Source: Streptomyces tubercidicus (GTDB taxonomy: Bacteria > Actinomycetota > Actinomycetes > Streptomycetales > Streptomycetaceae). From it: a DNA stretch of 64,000 nt. Of this stretch, positions 9,671 to 18,718 are shown in pieces. The stretch is from assembly GCF_027497495.1 (NCBI RefSeq), contig NZ_CP114205.1:7812001-7876000 (forward strand), written 5' to 3'. The notes beneath the pieces are model-generated. The model saw only the letters and a program-made list of their open reading frames with translations, was not told where the DNA came from and did no database searches. Position 1 is the stretch's first letter. Every line of letters begins with the position of its first letter. Made by a program: the position numbers and the translations under genes.

Positions 9671-10710
9671 GGGCGGCGGGCAACATCGTGAGCAAGGCGG
9701 CAGACCCGGACGGCACGCGCCGCGGGGTGATTGTCCTGGGTGCGACCGGATCCGTCGGCCGCCATATCTCCGCGGCGGTCCGCGCCGCCGGCGAGGAAGT
9801 GCTGATGGTGGCGCGCCGGGCGGGCACCGCGGCCGGGGCAGGGCGGTTCTTCCCGATGGACCTGATCGGCGAGGGACCGGACGGCCTGGCCCGCCTCATC
9901 GACGCCGAGCGGCCCTACGCCGTGGTGAACGCGGCCGGCGCCGCATGGGTGTCTTCGCCGGACGTCATGCAGCAGGCCAACCACGACCTGGTGGACAACG
10001 TGCTGGCGGCCATGACCGCCGCGTCCTGGCGTCCCCGGCTGGTCCATCTGGGCTCGGTGCTTGAGTACGCCCCGCAGCCGCCGGACACCTCGTTGGACGA
10101 GCAGGCGCCGACCCGGCCGACCTCGCTGTACGGACGGACGAAGCTGCGGGGCACCGAAGCGGTCCTCACCGCCTCCGCGGCCGGGCAGGTGGAGGCGGTC
10201 GTACTGCGGGTGTCGAATGTGATCGGTGCGGGCAATTCACCGGGCAGCCTGCTGGGGCAGGTCGCGGCGCAACTGCGCGCCGCGGAGGCGGACGGGGAAG
10301 CGGTGGTGCGAGTCAGCCCGCTGCGGGCGAGCCGGGACTTCGTCGACGCCCGGGACACTGCGGACGCGGTGCTGGCCGCGGCGGCCTTGCCGGTCGGCGA
10401 AGAGGTCATCAACATCGGGCGGGGCGAGGCGGTCCCGGTGCGCACCATGGTGGAGCGCCTGATAGTCGCCAGCGGAAAACGGGCACGGATCGTCGAAAAG
10501 GCGGAACCCGTGGGAGTGCGGGCCCACACCGACCTGAACTGGATGCGGGTGGAGACCAGCAGGGCCAGGCGGCTGCTCCACTGGACGGCGCGCCGCAGCA
10601 TCGACAGCTCGGCACGCGACCTGTGGGAGGGCACCGCCCCCGGCCCGGCCCCTCGCCCCCCGGACCACCCGGCAGCCCACCGTGCCGGCCCCGCCCCGAC
10701 CAGAGAGTGA
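9664..10710 (+). CDS. NDP-4-keto-6-deoxyhexose 4-ketoreductase (NAD-dependent epimerase/dehydratase family)
   Basis: An extended SDR of 348 residues, likely the final reduction setting C4 of the sugar. The Gly-rich site is VLGATGSVGRHI, and the active site has YGRTKLRG with Tyr and Lys. The start is the ATG overlapping the preceding TGA by 7 bases. The N-terminus matches the two relics at 3750 and 17040 (ATGC-GRH), and this is the only intact member of the set here. Roughly the last 25 residues are Pro/Ala-rich and probably disordered. Confidence 0.85.
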
Positions 10711-10720
10711 AGGTGCCGAA

Positions 10721-11950
10721 GTGTCGGCTTTCGCAGACGCCCCCCCGCGGCATGTCGCCGTGTTCCTGTTCGCCGACTTCGGGCACATCGGCCCGACGCT
10801 CGGCCTGACCCGTGAACTCGTCCGCCGCGGCCACCGGGTGACGTACTTCGTCGACCACCAGTACAGCGAGGTGATCGAGCGGACCGGCGCTCGGGCCGTG
10901 GGCTACACGTCCCGGCGCGGTGCGTTCTTCAAGGAGCCCTACGCCGGCGCGGCCCGCCTGGCCGCCGAAGGTCATGACCTGCTGGTCGAGTCGATGGAGC
11001 GGGTCTATCCGCTCGCGCTGTCCACCCTGGCGGCCGACCCTCCGGACATCGTGCTGTACGACTTCGAGTCGTTCGCGGCTGCTCGGATGACCGCGCACAC
11101 CCTGGGTGGCGTCACCACCGTGCAGCTGGGCGTCAGCCACGCGTCGAACGAGGCGTTCTCCCTGCGGGAGCTGCTGTTCGACCCCGACGACCCGTCGATA
11201 CGCGAGGGCGCGGCGGCAGTGATGCGGTTCGCCCTGGACCACGGCATCGCCCCGGACGGGCTGGGCCGTTTCCTGCGGGAGTGGGACGAGCGCAACCTGG
11301 CCTTCCTGCCGCGGGACTTCCAGATCGAGGGCTCCACATTCGACGAGCGCTTCGCCTTCGTGGGACCCACGGTCACCGAGCCCGAGGGGGACGTGCCGTG
11401 GTCGCCGCCGGCCGGCGGCAGGCGGCTGGCGCTGGTCTCGCTGGGGACCGAGTCCAAGCATCAGCGCGACTTCTTCCGTACCTGTGTAGACGCCTTCGAC
11501 GGAGCCGACTGGCACGTGGTGATGACGCTCGGCCGCGACGGGGACCTCGCCGGCCTCGGTGCCCTCCCGCCGCATGTGGAGGCGCACCGGTGGCTGCCGC
11601 ACCCGGTGGTACTGCGGCACGCCGATGTCCTGGTCTGCCATGGGGGCATGGGCAGCGTCATGGAGGCGCTGTACTTCGCCACACCGGTGGTTGCGGTGCC
11701 CACCCAGAGCTGCGAACTCGCCCTGACCGCAGGGCGCCTGGACGAGCTGGGCCTGGGCCGGATGATCAACGGTGACCGGCTGACTGCGCATACCCTCGCC
11801 GCGGCCGTGGGCGGCATCATGGCCGACCCCGAGAGCCCGGAGCGGATGGCGCGGATGCGGGCGAGCATACGCGAGGCCGGGGGTGCGGTCCGGGCGGCCG
11901 ACTTGCTGGAGCAGTGGGCCGGCCGGGCTGACCCGGACCCGCCGAGCTGA
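10721..11950 (+). CDS. Glycosyltransferase (MGT/OleD-like, GT1 family)
   Basis: A 409-residue GT-B enzyme of the macrolide-glycosyltransferase type. FADFGHIGPTLGL carries the N-terminal catalytic His, and the donor site is VCHGGMGSVMEALYF. The GTG start at 10721 is preferred over an earlier ATG because GAAGG precedes it and homologous similarity starts right after. It could attach a sugar during biosynthesis or glucosylate the product for self-protection, as OleD/OleI-type enzymes do; sequence alone does not decide. It ends the same-strand sugar run and converges on the 3-dehydrase gene. Confidence 0.9.
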   Translation: MSAFADAPPRHVAVFLFADFGHIGPTLGLTRELVRRGHRVTYFVDHQYSEVIERTGARAVGYTSRRGAFFKEPYAGAARLAAEGHDLLVESMERVYPLALSTLAADPPDIVLYDFESFAAARMTAHTLGGVTTVQLGVSHASNEAFSLRELLFDPDDPSIREGAAAVMRFALDHGIAPDGLGRFLREWDERNLAFLPRDFQIEGSTFDERFAFVGPTVTEPEGDVPWSPPAGGRRLALVSLGTESKHQRDFFRTCVDAFDGADWHVVMTLGRDGDLAGLGALPPHVEAHRWLPHPVVLRHADVLVCHGGMGSVMEALYFATPVVAVPTQSCELALTAGRLDELGLGRMINGDRLTAHTLAAAVGGIMADPESPERMARMRASIREAGGAVRAADLLEQWAGRADPDPPS

Positions 11951-11970
11951 CACCGCGCGTCGACAGCCGG

Positions 11971-12009
11971 CGGCCGGTGCCCACCGCCCCGAGGGGTGGG
12001 CACCGGCCG
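11971..12009. terminator. Bidirectional terminator hairpin
   Basis: A perfect 15-bp stem (CGGCCGGTGCCCACC and its complement) with a 9-base loop lies between the convergent glycosyltransferase and 3-dehydrase genes. Confidence 0.85.
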
Positions 12010-12018
12010 CCCGGCATG

Positions 12019-13320
12019 TCAGGTACGGCTGGTGACGAACTCGGTGACGCTGCGGATGCTGTGGTCGATCATCTCGTCGGTCAGCCCGGGGAAGACCCCG
12101 ATCCAGAAGGTGCGTTCGGCGATGATGTCACTGTTGGTCAGCGGCCCGCTCACCCGGAACTCCCGTTCCAGGTAGGCCGGGTGGCGGGTGAGGTTACCGG
12201 CGAAGAAGCGGCGGGTGGCCACCCGCCGGGACTCCAGGTGGTCGATCAGTTCGGCGGCCGAGAAGGGCGCGCTGTCCTTGACCGTGATCACAAACCCGAA
12301 CCAGCTCGGATCGCTGTCCGGCGTGGGCTCGGGGAGCAGCAGATGGGGCAGACCGTCCAGCCCGGCGCGCAGCCGTGCCCAATTGTGCCGACGGGCGGCA
12401 CCGAACTCCTCGATCCGCGCGAGCTGGGTGAGCCCCAGCGATGCCTGCAGATCGGTCGACTTCAGGTTGTACCCGATGTGCGAGAAGATGTACTTGTGGT
12501 CGTAGCCGTGCGGCAGGGTGCCCATCTGCTGGTCGAACCGCTTGAAGCAGCGGTTGTCCTCACCGGGCTCGCACCAGCAGTCGCGCCCCCAGTCCCGCAG
12601 CGACTCCACGAAGCGGGCCAGCACCATGTTGTCCGTCACTACGCACCCGCCCTCGCCCATGGTGATGTGGTGAGCCGGATAGAAGCTCTCCGTGGCCAGG
12701 TCCCCGAAGGTGCCGGTCAGCTTGCCGCGGTACGTGCTGCCCATTGCATCGCAGTTGTCCTCGATGAGGAACATCTCCCGATCGCTGGCGATCTTCGCGA
12801 CCTCCTCGACGGCGAACGGGTTGCCGAGCGCATGGGCGATCATGATGGCCCGGGTGCGCGGGCCGATGGCCTCCTCGATGCGCTCCACGGAGGCGTTGTA
12901 GGTGCCGAGTTCGACGTCGATGAAGACCGGCACCAGACCGTTCTGAAGGATCGGGTTGACCGTCGTGGGGAAACCGGCCGCCACCGTGATGACCTCGTCG
13001 CCGGGCACCAGCCGCAGGTCCTCCAACTGATGCGAGGTCAGTGCACTGAGCGCCAGCAGGTTGGCCGATGAACCGGAGTTGGTCAGATGTGCCTTCCGCA
13101 GTCCGAAGTGCTTGGCGAGCGCGCGCTCGAACTTGCGGGAGCTGGTGCCGGCCGCGATCCGGAAGTCGAGGGCCGCTTCGACGAGGGCGACCCGGTCGTC
13201 CTCATCGAGGACCGCGCCCGACGCCCCCACCGGCGTCACCCCTGGGACGAATCCGGACACGACGTTCTCCTGGTGGTAGCTGCGTACCAGCTCCAGAATG
13301 TCGCTCTTGCTGTACCCCAT
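12019..13320 (-). CDS. NDP-4-keto-6-deoxyhexose 3-dehydrase (PLP-dependent, E1/RfbH/SpnQ-like)
   Basis: A 433-residue member of the DegT/DnrJ/EryC1 fold. The Schiff-base Lys is replaced by His in FYPAHHITMGEGG, the hallmark of 3-dehydrases that use PMP to remove the C3 hydroxyl. The N-terminus MGYSKSDILELVRSYH and the insertion with CWCEPGEDNRC are typical of the subfamily. AGGAGG precedes the chosen ATG by 10 bases. The enzyme yields 3-deoxy sugars (as in rhodinose or forosamine, or 3,6-dideoxyhexoses) and needs reducing equivalents from a ferredoxin/flavodoxin-type donor. Two operator-like palindromes lie upstream. Confidence 0.92.
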   Translation of the reverse strand: MGYSKSDILELVRSYHQENVVSGFVPGVTPVGASGAVLDEDDRVALVEAALDFRIAAGTSSRKFERALAKHFGLRKAHLTNSGSSANLLALSALTSHQLEDLRLVPGDEVITVAAGFPTTVNPILQNGLVPVFIDVELGTYNASVERIEEAIGPRTRAIMIAHALGNPFAVEEVAKIASDREMFLIEDNCDAMGSTYRGKLTGTFGDLATESFYPAHHITMGEGGCVVTDNMVLARFVESLRDWGRDCWCEPGEDNRCFKRFDQQMGTLPHGYDHKYIFSHIGYNLKSTDLQASLGLTQLARIEEFGAARRHNWARLRAGLDGLPHLLLPEPTPDSDPSWFGFVITVKDSAPFSAAELIDHLESRRVATRRFFAGNLTRHPAYLEREFRVSGPLTNSDIIAERTFWIGVFPGLTDEMIDHSIRSVTEFVTSRT

Positions 13321-13520
13321 CGGTTGCCGCCTCCTGTGAGTGTCCTGCGGGATGATCCGTCGCGCCGCCGCGGGGCGCGATCCGTAATGCGCGGCGCGGA
13401 GCGCGAATGGCCGACGATTGCGGGGCCACACGTCACACCGGTTGTCCGTATCCGGTCGACTGGTCGGGCAATTCACTTCAGCACGGCCTTCCGGTAGGGG
13501 GCCAGGGCGGCTTGCGAAGT

Positions 13521-13606
13521 CTAGGAATTGCCATAGAGCCGGAGCGGGGAGCAGCGCCCCGTCATGCGGGGTGACACCCGGCCGAGCGCACTGGGGAATC
13601 TCCCCG
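13521..13606. promoter_or_regulatory. Pair of PAS-LuxR-type operator-like palindromes
   Basis: CTAGGAATTGCCATAG (13521-13536) and CTGGGGAATCTCCCCG (13591-13606) each match the PimM-type consensus at 13 of 16 positions, 70 bases apart. They lie 200-290 bases upstream of the 3-dehydrase start. The rest of the 13321-13920 gap shows no gene I can support. Confidence 0.45.
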
Positions 13607-13920
13607 CCGGGCTGCATTGAGCGCGGCGGCATCGGTAAAGTCCCGGCACAGTACCTCCAGCAGGGTGCGGGTGATAATGTCCTGTCGATTTCTCAGGCAC
13701 CCGGACGGCTCCGCACGGCGAGCGGGGGGCGACCGTACTGAATCCCCCCGGGGTCGCGTGACACCACGATGATCGGTTGTGTGAGGGGCGGTGGCCACGC
13801 GTAGTGCCCCGTCCCGCGCCGGATGACCGGCCCGAGGACTGATCGGCGTCCGGTGCAGGACTGGAGCCCGGCTCCGGGGTGTGAGGTAACCGTGTGCAAG
13901 TGGTTGAGGTGAGGGGAAAA

Positions 13921-14361
13921 GTGGTGGCTACAGGGACAGTGGTGCGATTTGACGAGGTGCGCGGTTATGGCTTCCTCGCCCCCGACACGGGCGGTGAGGA
14001 CGTCTTCGTCCACGTCAACGACTTGAGGGAAGACAAGCATCTGTTCCGCAGTGGACTCAGGGTGGAGTACACCCCGGAGGTCGGGGATCGCGGGCTCAAG
14101 GCCAGCGACGTACAGCTGCTGGAGCCCGTGCGGACGGCTGCGGTGCGGCGGCAGGCTCCCGTGGTCGGCGGGCCGGACCGGCCGGGGAGCGCAGAGTCCG
14201 ACGAGGACCTGCTGTGCGATGTCCTGTCCCACACCGAATTCCGGAACGAACTGACCGAGGCACTGCTCGACGCGGCTCCCTCGCTGACCGCGGCGCAACT
14301 CGTACAGGTGCGCAGGCGCGTCCTGGAACTGGTCCAGGCCCACAACTGGATCGAGGCCTGA
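13921..14361 (+). CDS. Cold-shock-domain protein with C-terminal extension
   Basis: About 146 residues. The first 70 form a cold-shock domain (GTVVRFDEVRGYGFLAPD, then EDVFVHVNDL), with the RNP1-like stretch altered to GYGFLAP. The C-terminal 55 residues are helical and acidic, a two-domain form seen in Streptomyces natural-product loci. It probably binds nucleic acid and affects expression; this is inferred from the fold. The start is GTG at 13921 or 13924 after GAGGGG. A hairpin follows at 14370, so it is probably monocistronic. Confidence 0.8.
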   Translation: MVATGTVVRFDEVRGYGFLAPDTGGEDVFVHVNDLREDKHLFRSGLRVEYTPEVGDRGLKASDVQLLEPVRTAAVRRQAPVVGGPDRPGSAESDEDLLCDVLSHTEFRNELTEALLDAAPSLTAAQLVQVRRRVLELVQAHNWIEA

Positions 14362-14369
14362 TCCACTCA

Positions 14370-14386
14370 CCGCCCCGGCGGGGCGG
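14370..14386 (+). terminator. Hairpin terminator after cold-shock-domain gene
   Basis: CCGCCCCGGCGGGGCGG folds into a 7-bp all-GC stem 9 bases after the stop codon. The gap to the next gene otherwise holds only the operator-like site at 14515. Confidence 0.65.
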
Positions 14387-14514
14387 ATAGAGACAGGGCG
14401 GAGTAATCGTGCCGTCCAGGTGCCGCGAGCGCCTTGGACAGTCTGATTCCTCCGCCCTGTGGGTTTCTCTCCACCCCCTTATGACATCCGGCACCGTGTG
14501 ACCGCTAGCGGAAA

Positions 14515-14530
14515 CTAGGGAATACACCAG
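14515..14530. promoter_or_regulatory. PAS-LuxR-type operator-like palindrome upstream of third glycosyltransferase
   Basis: CTAGGGAATACACCAG matches CTVGGGAWWTCCCBAG at 14 of 16 positions, about 140 bases upstream of the GTG start. Confidence 0.5.
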
Positions 14531-14672
14531 TTGTCCAGCGCAGTCGTTGAATCGGCGTTCCGGCCGCAGCACTCTCGCACTGTCCCTGAATCCAGGCATG
14601 GGCTCGCACCGGGATACATGTGCTCAGCCAGGACTGTAGTGCGTCCCGCACTCAACGAGGAGAACCGCTGCC

Positions 14673-15881
14673 GTGTCCAGCCATATTGCTGTTTTCTGCA
14701 TTCCTGCCCACGGACATATGCGTCCCGCCTTGGCAGTCACCGAGGAACTGGTGCGCCGCGGTCACCGCGTGAGCTTTGTGGCGCCGGAAGGATTCACCCT
14801 GACCGCCAGGGAAACCGGGGCGGACGTGGTGCCCTACACCTCACCGCTGGCCGAGGCGTTCGCCGCGTTGAAGGACGAGGATCTTCCCCCCGACCACATG
14901 GCCTGGTACGCGGTCATGCTCCAGATCGAGAGCGAGGAAGTGATCCGGACGGCCGAGGAGCACTTCACCGACGATCCGCCCGACCTCCTCTTCCACGACA
15001 TGTCCCTCGCCTTCGCGGGCCGGACCCTGGGAACGCTCTGGAACCGTCCCGCCGTTCAGTCCACACCCGCCATGGCGTCCAACGCCCACTACTGGGAATT
15101 CGGCACCATGTTCGCCATGATGGGCTTCCCCGAGGATCACCCGGCGGTGCCTGAACTCTTCCGCCGCGCCTCGGAGTTCGCGGAGGGACGCGGACTCGCC
15201 GTTCCCATCGATGAACTGCTGGGGTGGCAGATGCCCGTGGAGAGCGTGGTCTACGCGCCCCGGGCGTTCCAGACCGCCGAGGAGACCTTCGGAGACGAGA
15301 CCGCCTTCGTCGGACCGTGCTTCCTCGCCGAAGACCTCACCGCCACCTGGGACACCCCGCAGGACGACACCCCCCTGGTCGTGATCTCCATGGGCACCTT
15401 GGCCCATGAGCAGTCGGAATTCTTCCGTACCTGCGTGCGTGCGCTCACCGGCCGGCCCTGGCGCGCCGTCATCACCGTGGGCAACGGCTTCGACACCGCC
15501 ACCCTGGGGACCGTACCGCCCAACATCGAGGTGTATCCGTGGGTCCCCCAGGTCGCCGTCCTGGAACACGCCGATGTCTTCGTCACCTCCGGGGGCCTGG
15601 GCAGCCTCATGGGCGCGGTGCACACCGGCACCCCGATGCTCATGGCCCCCCACCTGCCGGAGCACCGGATCACCTGCATACGCGCGGCGGAGCTGGGGCT
15701 CGGTGTGCTGCTCGAACCGGGGGAGACCACCGAGGAGCACATCCTCGCCACGCTGCAGCACCTGATCACCGACGAGGCCACGCGGACACAGCTGCGCCGC
15801 ATGCGGGAATTGACGGAGGAAGCAGGCGGGGTGACGCGGGCGGCGGACGTGCTGGAATCGCGGATCCGGGCGGCTCGCTGA
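14673..15881 (+). CDS. Glycosyltransferase (MGT/OleD-like, GT1 family) with altered donor motif
   Basis: A 402-residue GT-B enzyme, paralogous to the one at 10721. CIPAHGHMRPALAV has the N-terminal catalytic His. In the donor site the usual H-G-G is S-G-G (FVTSGGLGSLMGAV), so the His that commonly contacts the nucleotide diphosphate is Ser. The enzyme is full length and the rest of the site is normal, so it may use an unusual donor or be slower. The GTG start follows GAGGAGAA. The O-methyltransferase gene starts 127 bases downstream on the same strand. Confidence 0.88.
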   Translation: MSSHIAVFCIPAHGHMRPALAVTEELVRRGHRVSFVAPEGFTLTARETGADVVPYTSPLAEAFAALKDEDLPPDHMAWYAVMLQIESEEVIRTAEEHFTDDPPDLLFHDMSLAFAGRTLGTLWNRPAVQSTPAMASNAHYWEFGTMFAMMGFPEDHPAVPELFRRASEFAEGRGLAVPIDELLGWQMPVESVVYAPRAFQTAEETFGDETAFVGPCFLAEDLTATWDTPQDDTPLVVISMGTLAHEQSEFFRTCVRALTGRPWRAVITVGNGFDTATLGTVPPNIEVYPWVPQVAVLEHADVFVTSGGLGSLMGAVHTGTPMLMAPHLPEHRITCIRAAELGLGVLLEPGETTEEHILATLQHLITDEATRTQLRRMRELTEEAGGVTRAADVLESRIRAAR

Positions 15882-16008
15882 GCCGCTTTCCTCGCGACGG
15901 CACGGCCCGCGCGGAAAGAGAAGGACACCGCGCCGCCTGCGGTGTCCTCTCCACAACCGCCGGGCGCCGTACGGATGTGTCTCGTGACCTACCCCAGGAG
16001 GACCGGGA

Positions 16009-17034
16009 ATGGGAAACCCCAGCAACCTGGACGATGCGACCGTCGGGCCGCACTACAAGGCTCACTACCAGTTTCAGTACCTGACTGCTGCCTTCCAGTT
16101 CGGGCTGTTCGACATCTTGGAGAAGACTCCCGGCATCACCTTGGAGGAACTCTCCGTACGCGTGGGCCTCGCACGCCGGCCGACCCGCATCCTGCTGCTG
16201 GGCTGCACCACCATGGGCCTGGTGTGGAAGGAGGGCGACGGCTACCACAACGCCCCGTACATCCAGCCGGTCAGTGTCCTCTCCGATCAGCCGTCGGCCA
16301 CCTACCTGCACTGCCTCTACCGTGCCGCCGGCTGGTTCTGCGAGTCCCTCAACGAAGACACCCACGCCGGCCTGCGGCGCGAGCTCCCCGGCACGGCACC
16401 CGGCCTCTACGGCCGCCTCGGGGAACACCCGGAACTGGAGTCCACTTTCCAGACCCTGATGGGTGCCGTGAGCCACCCCGTCCCCGAGGGCATCGCCGCC
16501 ACGGTCGACCTGTCGGAGTACAAGTACCTGCTCGACATCGGTGGCGGCGCCGCGATGAACGCGGTCCACCTGGCCCGGTCCTGGCCCGGCCTGGAAATCA
16601 CCATCGCCGACCTGCCCTCGGTCGCGTCCCGGGCCAACGAGAACATCGCAGAACTGGGTCTGGCCGACCGGGTCCGCGCCGTCAGCCTCGACGCATTCCA
16701 CGACGCATTCCCCATCGGCCACGACTCGGTGCTCTTCACACACTTCCTGGAGATCTGGTCCGCCGACCACATCCGCGAGCTGCTCACCAAGGCGTCCCAC
16801 GCACTGCCGTCCGGAGGCGGGGTCTTCGTGATGACCCATCACCAAGATGCCGACGACACCGGGCCGGAGCGTGCGGCCTGCCCCTCCGCGTACCTCCACA
16901 CGGTCGCATCCGGCGACGGCATGGTGTACACGGACAAGGAGTACGAACAGTGGTTCAGCGAGGCGGGAATTGACCCCGTGAAGCGCGTGATGTTCGGGCC
17001 GGACACCGTGGTGATCTGCGGCCGAAAGCGCTGA
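16009..17034 (+). CDS. SAM-dependent O-methyltransferase (winged-helix dimerisation type)
   Basis: The 341 residues have the two-domain layout of small-molecule O-methyltransferases. An N-terminal helical winged-helix domain (about 20-100) precedes a Rossmann SAM domain with LLDIGGGAAMNAV near residue 180. The likely target is a sugar or polyketide hydroxyl. The ATG follows CAGGAGGACC. It lies between a glycosyltransferase and a converging epimerase/ketoreductase-relic block. A hydroxylated residue on the aglycone is an equally possible substrate. Confidence 0.85.
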   Translation: MGNPSNLDDATVGPHYKAHYQFQYLTAAFQFGLFDILEKTPGITLEELSVRVGLARRPTRILLLGCTTMGLVWKEGDGYHNAPYIQPVSVLSDQPSATYLHCLYRAAGWFCESLNEDTHAGLRRELPGTAPGLYGRLGEHPELESTFQTLMGAVSHPVPEGIAATVDLSEYKYLLDIGGGAAMNAVHLARSWPGLEITIADLPSVASRANENIAELGLADRVRAVSLDAFHDAFPIGHDSVLFTHFLEIWSADHIRELLTKASHALPSGGGVFVMTHHQDADDTGPERAACPSAYLHTVASGDGMVYTDKEYEQWFSEAGIDPVKRVMFGPDTVVICGRKR

Positions 17035-17039
17035 GGCCG

Positions 17040-17275
17040 ACCGGGGCACGGGGGGCTCCTCAGTCGGCAGGTACCAGCCCGGGCGGAGACGGCAGCGCGG
17101 CCGGAACGCCGACCGCCGCGACGTGCGGCGCATACATACCGGCGCGCAACGGCGATGACCTGGTTCCCCTCGGCCCCGAAGGGCTCACAAGAAGGTGTCG
17201 GCCCACACACCCGGTGGCGCCCAGCACCGCCACCCGGCGGCGCCGGGTACGGGCGACAGGCCGGCCGCGGCTCAG
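17040..17275 (-). pseudogene. NDP-hexose 4-ketoreductase relic, copy 2
   Basis: Directly after the second epimerase the minus strand encodes RVAVLGATGCVGRHLL, then in another frame FGAEGNQVIAVARRYV, matching the start of relic copy 1 and of 4-ketoreductases generally. Similarity is lost within about 60 residues as the sequence runs into the converging methyltransferase gene. Only the nucleotide-binding start survives. Confidence 0.75.
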
Positions 17276-17916
17276 CCCTCACCGGTGGCCGAGCGGGCCG
17301 GGAAGCCGGGGTCCACCGCCGGGTCGCCGGCCGGCCCCGCGGGCAGACAGTCGGCGTACCGGGGCAGCATGCCCCGGGCCTCGGCTTCGGCCAGGCTCGG
17401 CGCGACGGTGTCCCGTTCGGAGAGGCAGAACTCCGTCTCGCGCGGCCAGGGCAGGCCGATCGCGGGGTCCAGAGGATCGATCGCATGCTCCAGCTCGGCC
17501 CGGTAGGGAGTGCTCACCAGGTACGACATCACCGTGTCGTCCTCAAGCGCGAGGAAAGCGTGCGCAAGTCCGTCGGGGATGTACACGGCCCGGAAGGACT
17601 CCGAGTCCATGTTGACGAGGTCCCAGCTGCCGAAGGTGGGGGACCCCACCCGGATGTCCACGACCGCGTCCAGCGCCCGCCCCCGCGCACAGTAGACGTA
17701 CTTGGCCTGGCCAGGGGGAGTGGCCGTGAAATGGAGTCCACGCAGGACGCCCCCGGCGGACCTGCTGTGGTTGGTCTGCGCCAAAGGGAAGCGGTGGCCG
17801 ACCGCCGCGACGAACGCCTGCTCCTCCATCGGCGAGACGAACAGCCCGCGACGATCCGCGTGGGTATCCGGCGTGAACTCGAATCCGCCGACGACGGCGA
17901 GCTTTCGGGTACGCAT
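17272..17916 (-). CDS. dTDP-4-dehydro-6-deoxyhexose 3,5- (or 5-) epimerase, copy 2
   Basis: A 214-residue RmlC-type cupin, near-identical to copy 1 (4185) over its whole length, including RGLHFTATPPGQAKYVYCARG. The two diverge mainly at the C-terminus. It is intact, with an ATG preceded by AGGTGATC. Two full epimerases could serve two sugars or simply reflect a recent duplication; their near-identity favours the latter. A decayed ketoreductase follows and a leader-like frame precedes, as for copy 1. Confidence 0.9.
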   Translation of the reverse strand: MRTRKLAVVGGFEFTPDTHADRRGLFVSPMEEQAFVAAVGHRFPLAQTNHSRSAGGVLRGLHFTATPPGQAKYVYCARGRALDAVVDIRVGSPTFGSWDLVNMDSESFRAVYIPDGLAHAFLALEDDTVMSYLVSTPYRAELEHAIDPLDPAIGLPWPRETEFCLSERDTVAPSLAEAEARGMLPRYADCLPAGPAGDPAVDPGFPARSATGEG

Positions 17917-17941
17917 CAGCGATCACCTGCCTGTCGCGTCG

Positions 17942-18172
17942 TCAACGGGCGATGGTGCCATGGAGGCGGACTCGCCGGACCTGACACACAGGACGTCTGC
18001 CGACTGCGGGCAGAGACCCGGCTCCAGTGCCGCGGGGCTCGGTACGGCCCGTACCGGGGCTCGGTCCAGGGAAGGCGGCACGCTCTGCACCCCCGTCCGG
18101 CGCGCTGTCGCCTGTGGAGCCCGTAAGGGGCCACTGCGGCCGGATCAATTCGGTGCGCACCATGTCGTTCAC
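17942..18172 (-). other. Upstream reading frame before epimerase copy 2
   Basis: A GTG frame of 76 codons beginning MNDMVRTELIRPQWP, preceded by the same 26-base stretch with GGGAGCG found before copy 1. Only about the first 15 residues resemble the frame at 4830, and the remainder looks non-coding. Probably the eroded 5' end of a lost gene. Confidence 0.45.
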
Positions 18173-18718
18173 GTTTTCGCGCTCCCACCACGTTCGGAAT
18201 CACGTTCTTTGGTCCAGGGCCCGTCCGATGAGCCGGCCGAGGTGCGGCGATTGCCGCGCCCGGGCGAATCCCCACCGGCCCTGGCGGGCTGCCCCAGGGG
18301 TGGCGCTACTCAGCGAAGAGCCCGAAATTCTGCCGTGCCACCGCAGCGGAGAGCACGGTCCTCGGTGTTCCGGCAGGAGCGACGGGCTGAACCCGGATGC
18401 CACAGCATCAGTATGGGCAGGAACGGTCTGAGAGATTCCCTAATGCTGGATCTCACCGGATGCAGCCCGGCCCCTGCCGACCCCTGCCGGCCCCTGCCGG
18501 GCCGGAGAAAGCCGGGCAGCCACCGGTGAAACGCATTCTGGTAAAGGATCCAGAACTTGGTCGCCGAAGTTTCCGTCCTGCCTGCCCGGGTGCTAACTCT
18601 TACGTGACTGTGCAACTCGTACGGTGTTCAAGGTCGGCCGACCCCTCGCGACGCAGACCCCGGCGAGCGGTCCTGACTCAGCAACGACTGTCGGCAACCG
18701 ATGGCTCAAGGAGTAGCG
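18173..18718. promoter_or_regulatory. Divergent promoter region (epimerase copy 2 / membrane protein)
   Basis: Between divergent transcription units. It holds the 26-base stretch shared with 4924-4949 and an operator-like site at 18428-18443 (12 of 16 matches, intact right half ATTCCCTAA), plus a short CCCTGCCGG direct repeat near 18473-18500. No gene is supported. Confidence 0.45.
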
